DNA from: an uncultured Pseudorhodobacter sp.
GTDB taxonomy: Bacteria; Pseudomonadota; Alphaproteobacteria; Rhodobacterales; Rhodobacteraceae
DNA length: 6,380 nucleotides
NCBI GenBank assembly: GCA_945952425.1
Contig: CAMFIX010000182.1
Location: 1 to 6,380, forward strand
Direction: 5' to 3'
How positions within the stretch are numbered: the first letter of the stretch is position 1; every line of letters starts with the position of its first letter. The position numbers were made by a program, and so were the translations under genes. The notes beneath the pieces are model-generated. The model was given only the letters and a program-made list of their open reading frames with translations. It was not told where the DNA came from and did no database searches. This document shows, one piece after another, positions 1-5,785 of this stretch.

Positions 1-1
1 C

Positions 2-187
2 ACCAAGCCCGATGTCTACCCGATGACCGTGCAGCTGAACAACATCGTCAACTCGGTGCAGGGCGTGAAGGAATACAACGTCAACATGGCCGCGACCATG
101 TTGACCGGGCTGGTTCCCCTGGTGATCTACTTCATCTCTGGCAAACTCTTCGTCCGCGGCATCGCCGCCGGTGCCGTGAAAGGCTGA
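2..187 (+). CDS. Carbohydrate ABC transporter permease (MalG-type), C-terminal fragment
   Basis: This is the last 61 residues of an inner-membrane permease; the start lies beyond the left edge of the window. In the frame closed by TGA at 185-187 the fragment begins TKPDVYPMTVQLNN and ends GIAAGAVKG. It has a region typical of the segment before the final helix (VNMAATM), then one hydrophobic segment (LTGLVPLVIYFISGKLFV, about residues 35-52), and finally a short basic tail. A closing 'RGI..GAVKG' is characteristic of the MalG/UgpE-like second permease of carbohydrate-uptake-1 ABC transporters. The EAA loop that contacts the ATPase would lie upstream and is not visible. Four bases separate its stop from the ATPase start, so the two are surely co-transcribed. 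The other permease and the solute-binding protein are expected further upstream (inferred). The family call is firm, but the substrate cannot be read from this fragment. Confidence 0.9.
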   Translation, partial: TKPDVYPMTVQLNNIVNSVQGVKEYNVNMAATMLTGLVPLVIYFISGKLFVRGIAAGAVKG

Positions 188-191
188 CCCC

Positions 192-1271
192 ATGACCTAT
201 TCCATCCAAGTCAAGGACTTGAAGCTCGATTTCGGCTCGGTCTCGGTGCTGAAGCAGTTGAACCTCGATGTGTCCGAGGGCGAGTTCATCGTGCTTCTGG
301 GGCCCTCGGGCTGCGGGAAATCGACGCTCTTGAACTGCCTCGCGGGGCTGTTGGACATCACCGACGGGCAGATCTTCATCAAGAACAAGAACGTCACCTG
401 GGCCGAGCCTTCGGACCGCGGCATCGGCATGGTGTTCCAAAGCTATGCTCTGTATCCGCAGATGACGGTGCGGGGGAACCTGAGCTTCGGGCTGAAGAAC
501 GCGCGCGTGCCCAAGGACGAGATCGACCGCCGCATCGCCCGGGCCTCGGAAATCCTGCAGATTCAGCCCTTGCTCGACCGCAAGCCCGCGGCCCTGTCGG
601 GCGGTCAGCGCCAGCGCGTCGCCATCGGCCGGGCGCTGGTGCGGGATGTGGATGTCTTCCTGTTCGACGAACCGCTTTCCAACCTCGACGCGAAACTCCG
701 CGCCGAACTGCGGGTGGAAATCAAGCGCCTGCACGAGCGTCTGAAGAACACGATGATCTACGTGACCCACGACCAGATCGAGGCGCTGACTTTGGCCGAC
801 CGCATCGCCATCATGCGCGGCGGCATCATCCAGCAACTGGCCGCCCCGCAGGAAATCTACAACCGGCCGGTCAACCTGTTCGTGGCGGGCTTCATCGGCT
901 CTCCGGCGATGAACTTCCTGAAAGGCGCCACGGTCGAGGGCGGGCGGGCCTTCCAGGTCGGCGCGACGAAGGTGGCCCTGGCGGGTTACGACGGCGGCCA
1001 GCCGATGGAGCGGGCGCAGGCGATCCTGGGCCTCCGCCCCGAACACCTGACCTTGCAGGACCATGCCGAACCGGGCCACACGATCCCGGCCCTGGTGGAA
1101 CTGGACGAGCCGATGGGGGCCGATAGCCTCGTCTGGCTGGAGGTCGAGGGCCAGCAGGTCTCGGTCCGCGTGCCGTTCGAGCGGCGGCCGATGGCAGGCG
1201 CCCATGTTCATCTGAAGGTCGATATCGCCAAGGCCTCGATCTTCGACGCCACTTCGGAGCTGCGGGTCTGA
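192..1271 (+). CDS. Sugar ABC transporter ATP-binding protein (MalK/UgpC/MsmK-type)
   Basis: This 359-residue cytoplasmic ATPase powers import through the permease encoded just upstream. All nucleotide-binding motifs are intact: Walker A GPSGCGKST (37-45), Q-loop Gln83 in MVFQSYALYP, signature LSGGQ (135-139), Walker B VFLFDEP (155-161), D-loop SNLD (163-166) and switch His193 in YVTHDQ. Residues 1 to about 235 form the ABC domain. The remaining 120 or so form the OB-fold/TOBE regulatory domain typical of MalK-like ATPases, including LGLRPEHL near 284-291. The length is normal for the family. The start is supported by AAAGG at 179-183, eight bases before the ATG. The stop is two bases from the next ATG. 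Such ATPases are often shared among sugar transporters, so the sequence gives no substrate; the adjacent beta-mannosidase suggests a beta-mannoside (inference). Confidence 0.96.
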   Translation: MTYSIQVKDLKLDFGSVSVLKQLNLDVSEGEFIVLLGPSGCGKSTLLNCLAGLLDITDGQIFIKNKNVTWAEPSDRGIGMVFQSYALYPQMTVRGNLSFGLKNARVPKDEIDRRIARASEILQIQPLLDRKPAALSGGQRQRVAIGRALVRDVDVFLFDEPLSNLDAKLRAELRVEIKRLHERLKNTMIYVTHDQIEALTLADRIAIMRGGIIQQLAAPQEIYNRPVNLFVAGFIGSPAMNFLKGATVEGGRAFQVGATKVALAGYDGGQPMERAQAILGLRPEHLTLQDHAEPGHTIPALVELDEPMGADSLVWLEVEGQQVSVRVPFERRPMAGAHVHLKVDIAKASIFDATSELRV

Positions 1272-1273
1272 CC

Positions 1274-3649
1274 ATGCTGAACCTCGCCGGGGATTGGGTG
1301 CTGTCGCAGGACGGCACCGACATCCAAGTGCCCTTCACCCTCCCCGGCGACGGGATCGACGCGCTTTACAAGGCGGGCGCGATCCCCGACCCCTATTTCG
1401 GCCGCAACGAATACGACCTGCGCTGGATTTGCGACCGGACCTGGGTGGCGCGGCGGTCCTTTGTGACCGACCGCACCGACCTTGTTCTGGTGGCGTCCCA
1501 GCTGGACACTCTGGTGACCGTGGCGGTCAACGGGGTGACGGTCCTGACCTCGGACAACATGTTCCTGTCGCATCGGGTGGACCTGTCGGGCGTGCTGCGG
1601 CCCGGCGAGAACGAGATCACCTTGACCTTCGGCAATGTGGTGGCGGAAGCCCAGGCCCGCCAGGACGCGCAGCGCTATTTCATCCCCTTCACCGCCCAGA
1701 ACACGCCGATCCCGAACGGCAACATGATCCGCAAGCCCTCTTGCGACTTCGGTTGGGACTGGAACATCGCGCTCGCCACTTTCGGCGTGCATGGCGATCT
1801 TTACCTGGAAGAGATCGCCCCCCGCATCGACCATCTGGTGATCGCCCAGACGCATGAGCCGGGCCGGGCGCTCGTGACGGTCGAGGCCCACAGCGCCGAA
1901 GAGGGCGCCGAGGTGACCTTCTCGCTCTGCGGTGTCTATGCCAAGGCGCGGGTGACCAGAGGTGTCGCGCGCGCTGCCTTGCCGGTGGAAGAGCCCGCGC
2001 TCTGGTGGCCTGCCGGGCAGGGCGCGCAGGTGCTGCACGACCTTGTCGTGCGGATGGGCGCGCAGGTGGAGACCCGCCGCATCGGGCTCCGCCAGATGGA
2101 GCTGGTGACGGAAAAGGACGCCGCCGGTTTGGGCTTCAAGTTCCGGGTGAACGGGCGGGACGTCTTCGCCAAGGGCGCCAACTGGATTCCGCAGGACGCA
2201 CTTGCGGGGCGGATCAATCCGACCGACACGCGGGGGCTGTTGCAGTCTGCCGTGGACGCCAACATGAACATGATCCGCGTCTGGGGTGGAGGGCGCTATG
2301 AGCCCACCTGGTTCTACGACCTCTGCGACGAGCTCGGCCTGATGGTCTGGCAGGATTTCATGTTCTCCTGCCACATCTACCCTGCCGACGACGCCTTCCT
2401 TTCGGGCGTTGCCGAGGAAGTCCGCCAGAACGCGCTGCGCCTGCATCACCATGCGTCGCTGGCCCTTTGGTGCGGCGACAACGAGCTGATCGGGGCGCTG
2501 ACCTGGTTCCCCGAGACGCGGAAGAACCGCGATCAGTATCTGGTGGGCTACGACCGTCTGAACCGCACCATCGAGCAGGCCCTCAAGGCGGCGGTGCCGG
2601 GGGCGGTCTGGTGGCCGTCCTCGCCCTCGCCGGGGCCGATGGATTTCGGCGATGCCTGGCATGACGACAGCAAGGGCGACATGCATTTCTGGAGCGTCTG
2701 GCACGAGGGCCGCGACTTCGACCACTACCGCGATGTGTCGCCCCGCTTTTGCTCCGAGTTCGGGTTTCAGTCCTATCCTTCGATGGCGACGATCCGGAGG
2801 TTCGCCGAGCCGAAGGATTTCAACATCGCCGCCCCGGTGATGGAGAGCCACCAGAAGAACGCCGGGGGCAATGCGCGGATCGCGGAAACCATGTTCCGCT
2901 ACTTCCGCTTCCCGGTGGATTTCGAGAATTTCGTCTATCTCTCCCAGGTGCAGCAGGGGATGGCGATCAAGACCGCCGTCACCCATTGGCGGTCCTTGAA
3001 GCCGCATTGCATGGGCACGCTGATCTGGCAGCTGAACGACACCTGGCCGGTCTGCTCCTGGGCCTCGCTCGACCATGGTGGCAACTGGAAGCTGTTGCAC
3101 CACATGGCCAAGGACTTTTTCGCGCCGGTCACGGTCTCGGCCGTGCCGACGCCCCAGGGGATCGAGCTGCGCGCCGTCAACGATCTGGCCGATCCCGTGA
3201 CCCTGACCGTCGTCGCCCATGCCGCGCGCATGGATGGCCAGACGCGCGAGCTTGCCCGCGCGACCATCGAGGTCGCGGGTCAAGCCGTGCCCGCGCTTGT
3301 GGTTTCGGTCGGCTCCGACGAGATCCTGGCCTTCACTTGGGAGAGCGCGCAGGCCAAGGGCGGCGACATCTTCGCGCCCAAGCCCTGGAAGGCCTATGAC
3401 CTTTTGCCCGCAAAGCTCACGCAAAGCGTGAAGAAGGTCGGGCAAGCTTATGAAATCACGCTGGAAAGCGGCAATCTCGCGCCTTTCATCGCCCTGGAGT
3501 CCTCGACCCAAGGGCGCTTCAGCGACAATGCCTTCGCCCTCTTCCCGGGCCATCCCGCCCGGATCACCTTCACCCCCGATCACCCCGGTGAGGCGCCCGA
3601 GTTCACCCTCCGCGACCTCCACTCGGCCACCTATGGAAAGGACATCTGA
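1274..3649 (+). CDS. Beta-mannosidase, glycoside hydrolase family 2
   Basis: This 791-residue enzyme is predicted to release mannose from the non-reducing end of beta-mannosides (EC 3.2.1.25) with retention of configuration. The GH2 domain order is visible: an N-terminal sugar-binding beta-sandwich (about 1-180, opening LAGDW), an Ig-like domain (about 185-270), a TIM barrel (about 272-600) and a C-terminal beta-sandwich region (about 610-791). RVWGGGRYE (335-343) is a strong beta-mannosidase marker. The likely acid/base is Glu404 in WCGDNE, and the likely nucleophile is Glu495 in FCSEFGFQSYP. IWQLNDTWP (584-592) completes the barrel signature. There is no signal peptide, so it acts in the cytoplasm on imported sugars. 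It is slightly shorter than many family members (800-900 residues). The upstream GGAG (1256-1259) is 14 bases from the ATG, so initiation probably relies on coupling to the ATPase stop. Exact aglycone or chain-length preference is unknown. Confidence 0.94.
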   Translation: MLNLAGDWVLSQDGTDIQVPFTLPGDGIDALYKAGAIPDPYFGRNEYDLRWICDRTWVARRSFVTDRTDLVLVASQLDTLVTVAVNGVTVLTSDNMFLSHRVDLSGVLRPGENEITLTFGNVVAEAQARQDAQRYFIPFTAQNTPIPNGNMIRKPSCDFGWDWNIALATFGVHGDLYLEEIAPRIDHLVIAQTHEPGRALVTVEAHSAEEGAEVTFSLCGVYAKARVTRGVARAALPVEEPALWWPAGQGAQVLHDLVVRMGAQVETRRIGLRQMELVTEKDAAGLGFKFRVNGRDVFAKGANWIPQDALAGRINPTDTRGLLQSAVDANMNMIRVWGGGRYEPTWFYDLCDELGLMVWQDFMFSCHIYPADDAFLSGVAEEVRQNALRLHHHASLALWCGDNELIGALTWFPETRKNRDQYLVGYDRLNRTIEQALKAAVPGAVWWPSSPSPGPMDFGDAWHDDSKGDMHFWSVWHEGRDFDHYRDVSPRFCSEFGFQSYPSMATIRRFAEPKDFNIAAPVMESHQKNAGGNARIAETMFRYFRFPVDFENFVYLSQVQQGMAIKTAVTHWRSLKPHCMGTLIWQLNDTWPVCSWASLDHGGNWKLLHHMAKDFFAPVTVSAVPTPQGIELRAVNDLADPVTLTVVAHAARMDGQTRELARATIEVAGQAVPALVVSVGSDEILAFTWESAQAKGGDIFAPKPWKAYDLLPAKLTQSVKKVGQAYEITLESGNLAPFIALESSTQGRFSDNAFALFPGHPARITFTPDHPGEAPEFTLRDLHSATYGKDI

Positions 3650-4398
3650 TGGTCGCCTATCAACTCTATTCCTCCCGCAATTTCCCGCCCCTGTCCGAGA
3701 CCTGCAAGATGCTGGCCGAAGCCGGGATCGAGGGCACCGAGGGCTTCGGCGGGCTTTATGCCGACGAGGCCTCGCTGGCCGAGACCGCCGCCGCGATCAA
3801 CGCCGCGGGGCTGACGATGAAGACCGGCCACTTCGGCCTTGCCCAGATCGAGGACACGCCCGACTGGGCGCTGAAGGTCGCGCGCACCCTCGGGATGGAG
3901 CGGCTTTACGTCCCCTATATCATGCCGAATGACCGTCCCACCGATGGCGCGGGCTGGCGGGCCTTCGGTGCGCGGCTGGAGAAGGCCTTCGCGCCCATCC
4001 GCGCGGCGGGCTATGGCACCGGCTGGCACAACCATGACTTCGAGTTCATCGCCTGCAAGGACGGGGCGATCCCCGAGGCCGCGATCCTGGAAGGCGGGCC
4101 TTCGCTGGAGATCGAGCTGGACGTCGCTTGGGTCATCCGCGGCGGCGCCGATCCCATCGCCTGGATCGAGCGTTACGGCAGCCGCATCACCGCCGCCCAT
4201 GTGAAGGACATCGCGCCGGCCGGTGAGAACAAGGCCGAGGACGGCTGGGCCGATGTCGGTCATGGCACCGTCGACTGGAAGAAGCTGCACGCGGCTTTGA
4301 AGGCCGTGGGCTGCAAGAATTTCGTTTTGGAACATGACAATCCGGCCGACCACAAGCGGTTCGCAACCCGCTCGGCGGCTTACGTGAAGGGCCTCTGA
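3649..4398 (+). CDS. Sugar phosphate isomerase/epimerase-like TIM-barrel protein
   Basis: This 249-residue protein belongs to the xylose-isomerase-like TIM-barrel superfamily (AP endonuclease 2 fold), whose members isomerise, epimerise or cleave sugars and keto-sugars using a divalent metal. Visible landmarks are YQLYSSR (4-10) on the first strand, EGFGG (31-35), TGHFGL (59-64), HNHDFEF (127-133), ELDVAWV (156-162), HVKDI (184-188), GHGTVDW (204-210) and VLEHDNP (226-232). Probable metal ligands are among Glu31 or Glu131, Asp158, His184 and Glu228; this assignment comes from motif position only. The length suits a single-domain member, with no signal peptide. The start codon overlaps the beta-mannosidase stop in TGATG (3647-3651), with a strong GGAAAGGA (3635-3642) six bases upstream. 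Lying directly before a Gfo/Idh/MocA gene, it resembles the E. coli YcjR/YcjS arrangement, so a role on a 3-keto sugar or glycoside is plausible. A simple mannose isomerase is an alternative. Confidence 0.88.
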   Translation: MVAYQLYSSRNFPPLSETCKMLAEAGIEGTEGFGGLYADEASLAETAAAINAAGLTMKTGHFGLAQIEDTPDWALKVARTLGMERLYVPYIMPNDRPTDGAGWRAFGARLEKAFAPIRAAGYGTGWHNHDFEFIACKDGAIPEAAILEGGPSLEIELDVAWVIRGGADPIAWIERYGSRITAAHVKDIAPAGENKAEDGWADVGHGTVDWKKLHAALKAVGCKNFVLEHDNPADHKRFATRSAAYVKGL

Positions 4399-4400
4399 AG

Positions 4401-5531
4401 ATGGAAAAACTCGGCATCGGCATCATCGGATGCGGCAATATCTCGACCAGCTACCTGCGGCTTGCGCCCCTCTTCAAGGGGCTGGAGGTCCGCGCGGTGG
4501 CCGACATCAACCTGGACGCCGCCAAGGCCCGGGCGGCAGAGTTCAACACCCGGGCGCAGACGGTCGATGAGCTTCTGGCGAACCCGGAGCTGGATATCGT
4601 CATCAACCTGACGATCCCCGAGGCGCATTACCCGATCACCAAGCGCATCCTGCAGGCGGGCAAGCATGCCTATTCCGAAAAGCCCCTGGTCCTGACGCTG
4701 GAGCAAGGGGTGGAGCTGCGCGACCTCGCGAAATCCAAGGGCCTGTCCGTGGGCTGCGCGCCGGACACCTTCCTCGGCGGGGCGCATCAGCAGGCGCGGG
4801 CGATCGTCGACAGCGGCGAGATCGGGACGATCACCACGGGGAACGCCGCCATCCAGGGCCACGGGCCGGAGAGCTGGCACCCCTCGCCCGATTTCTTCTA
4901 TCAGCCGGGCGCGGGCCCCATCATGGACATGGGGCCGTATTACATCGCGACGCTCATCAACCTGCTGGGCCCGGTGAAGCGCGTTGCCGCCCTGACCTCC
5001 TCGGCCGAGGCCAAGCGCCCCATCGGCTCGGGGCCGCGTCAAGGCCAGCTGATCGACGTGAACACGCCCTCGAACATCCAGTCGCTGATCGAGTTCCATT
5101 CGGGCGCGACAATCAGCTTCTCGGCCTCCTGGGATGTCTGGCACCACAAGCGCAACCACTTCGAGCTTTACGGCACCAAGGGGACGCTTTACGTCCCCGA
5201 CCCGAACTTCTTCGGCGGCACGGTCGAGGTGGCGAAGCCCGGCGAGCAGGCCGTGGCCGTCGAGCCCTGGGACCACCCCTTCCTGAAGACCAACCAGGAC
5301 AGCCCCCGCGGGCCGCTGGCGAACTACCGGACGGCTGGCCTCGCCGACATGGCGGTGGCGCATCTGACGGGGCGCGAGCACCGCTGCTCGCTGGAGCGCA
5401 CCCTGCACGGGGTGGACGTGATGACCTCGATCCTGAAGTCGGGCGAGACGGGGGCCTTCGTCACCCTGACCACGACCTGCACCCGGCCCGAGGCGCTCGG
5501 CATCGAGGAAGCCCGGGCCCTGCTGGCCTGA
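4401..5531 (+). CDS. Gfo/Idh/MocA family NAD(P)-dependent oxidoreductase
   Basis: This is a 376-residue cytoplasmic dehydrogenase or reductase acting on a sugar or sugar derivative. The N-terminal Rossmann domain (about 1-120) begins with IGIIGCGNIS (6-15), and the acidic residue after the second strand (VADIN, Asp35) favours NAD over NADP, though not decisively. SEKP (92-95) supplies the conserved catalytic lysine, Lys94. The C-terminal alpha/beta domain (about 121-376) holds YQPGAGPIMDMGPYYI (167-182), the family's second catalytic motif. There Asp176 is kept and the usual histidine four residues on is Tyr180, as in glucose-fructose oxidoreductase. There is no Tat or Sec signal. GAAGGG (4386-4391) lies nine bases before the ATG, and the gap from the previous stop is two bases. 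It is the last gene of the operon. Substrate is unassigned: a glycoside 3-dehydrogenase or an oxidase/reductase of free mannose would both fit the neighbourhood. Confidence 0.92.
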   Translation: MEKLGIGIIGCGNISTSYLRLAPLFKGLEVRAVADINLDAAKARAAEFNTRAQTVDELLANPELDIVINLTIPEAHYPITKRILQAGKHAYSEKPLVLTLEQGVELRDLAKSKGLSVGCAPDTFLGGAHQQARAIVDSGEIGTITTGNAAIQGHGPESWHPSPDFFYQPGAGPIMDMGPYYIATLINLLGPVKRVAALTSSAEAKRPIGSGPRQGQLIDVNTPSNIQSLIEFHSGATISFSASWDVWHHKRNHFELYGTKGTLYVPDPNFFGGTVEVAKPGEQAVAVEPWDHPFLKTNQDSPRGPLANYRTAGLADMAVAHLTGREHRCSLERTLHGVDVMTSILKSGETGAFVTLTTTCTRPEALGIEEARALLA

Positions 5532-5537
5532 CGAAAG

Positions 5538-5559
5538 CCGGGGGGCTGCCGCCCCCCGG
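5538..5559 (+). terminator. GC-rich hairpin after the operon, possible terminator
   Basis: Six bases after the oxidoreductase stop is a perfect 9-bp stem, CCGGGGGGC pairing with GCCCCCCGG (5538-5546 with 5551-5559), around a TGCC loop. Position and stability suit transcript ending or 3'-end protection. No T-tract follows (the next bases are ACCCCCACCC), so it is not a classic intrinsic terminator. It also forms the outer end of the larger repeat element. Confidence 0.5.
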
Positions 5560-5567
5560 ACCCCCAC

Positions 5568-5595
5568 CCGGAGGAGGGGCGCGCCCCTCCTCCGG
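5568..5595. repeat. Perfect 28-bp palindrome
   Basis: The left half, CCGGAGGAGGGGCG (5568-5581), is exactly mirrored by its reverse complement, CGCCCCTCCTCCGG (5582-5595), with no spacer. It lies within the extra segment found only in the left unit of the surrounding repeat. The 9-mer CCTCCTCCG at 5586-5594 recurs at 5597-5605, an 11-base period. The palindrome could form a cruciform or a strong RNA hairpin. Its role is unknown. Confidence 0.85.
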
Positions 5596-5682
5596 ACCTC
5601 CTCCGCGGATATTTTCAGACAGAAAATGAGAGGGCACTGCAGGTCCGGTCATTTTCTGTCCTGAAATATCCCACGGGGGTCC

Positions 5683-5699
5683 GGGGGTGTGAAACCCCC
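5683..5699 (+). repeat. Hairpin closing the right end of the repeat element
   Basis: GGGGG (5683-5687) can pair with CCCCC (5695-5699) across TGTGAAA; an added T5688-A5694 pair gives a 6-bp stem with a GTGAA loop. It sits in the right unit at the place matching the 5538-5559 hairpin in the left unit, though the loop and stem sequence differ. It is too short to judge as a terminator on its own. Confidence 0.45.
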
Positions 5700-5733
5700 A
5701 GCCGCCCTATGCCGCCAGGCGCCCCATTTCCCC

Positions 5734-5761
5734 TTGATCCCCGGCCAAATCCCGCCATAAC
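5734..5761 (+). promoter_or_regulatory. Candidate sigma-70-type promoter of the GntR gene
   Basis: TTGATC (5734-5739) resembles a -35 box (4 of 6 match TTGACA), and CATAAC (5756-5761) resembles a -10 box (4 of 6 match TATAAT), with a 16-base spacer. Both lie in the only relatively AT-containing stretch before the regulator gene. Transcription would begin near 5768, inside the 5764-5775 palindrome and about 18 bases before the ATG. The call is based on consensus resemblance and position only. Confidence 0.35.
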
Positions 5762-5763
5762 AA

Positions 5764-5775
5764 GTTTGATCAAAC
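5764..5775. promoter_or_regulatory. Palindromic operator candidate GTTTGATCAAAC
   Basis: GTTTGATCAAAC is a perfect 12-bp palindrome ending ten bases before the GntR start codon and covering the predicted transcription start. FCD-type GntR proteins bind as dimers to short palindromes and often repress their own gene, so this is a natural autoregulatory site (inference). Its TTGATC (5766-5771) repeats the TTGATC at 5734-5739, exactly 32 bases upstream, about three helical turns. A weak ribosome site, GGGA (5777-5780), follows. Confidence 0.45.
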
Positions 5776-5785
5776 CGGGACCAAG

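Larger units (their letters stand above)
5538..5706. repeat. Composite inverted-repeat intergenic element (two convergent units)
   Basis: Two related units face each other. Each reads, from outside inward: a G-rich/C-rich hairpin, CCCCCGGACCCCC, then a core that starts GGATATTT and ends ACAGAAAATGA. In the left unit the 13-mer is at 5553-5565 and the 23-nt core at 5607-5629. In the right unit, read on the - strand, the 13-mer is at 5687-5675 (perfect match) and the core at 5671-5649 (20 of 23 identical, with the three differences adjacent). The right 13-mer and core are separated by 3 nt, the left ones by 41 nt. A 19-nt spacer (5630-5648) separates the cores, with CTGCAG close to the centre. 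The transcript could fold into one long hairpin. Similar G/C-run plus GGATATTT motifs are, to my recollection, common between genes in Rhodobacteraceae; the family has not been named here. Confidence 0.8.

Noticed and set aside
132..1211. A 359-codon open frame on the - strand opposite the ABC ATPase
   Set aside because: Low-complexity His/Arg/Asp-rich translation; the + strand frame carries every ABC motif. The equal length to the real gene is coincidence.
1208..3622. An 804-codon open frame on the - strand opposite the beta-mannosidase
   Set aside because: It is the antisense shadow of a high-GC gene: its translation is rich in Arg, Gly, His and Pro with no recognisable domain, while the + strand has full GH2 motifs.
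3631..4353. A 240-codon open frame on the - strand opposite the TIM-barrel gene
   Set aside because: Shadow of codon bias; the + strand has the HNHDFEF, HVKDI and GHGTVDW motifs and a strong ribosome site.
5538..5559. Classic rho-independent terminator
   Set aside because: The stem is strong, but no T-run follows on either strand side, so only a possible terminator or 3'-stabilising hairpin is claimed.
5461..5652. A 63-codon - strand frame covering the intergenic repeats
   Set aside because: Its Pro/Gly-rich translation simply reads the G/C runs and palindrome; no ribosome site or domain was seen.
5538..5706. CRISPR array or attachment site
   Set aside because: The repeats are inverted, only two in number and without regular spacers; no integrase or cas gene is nearby.
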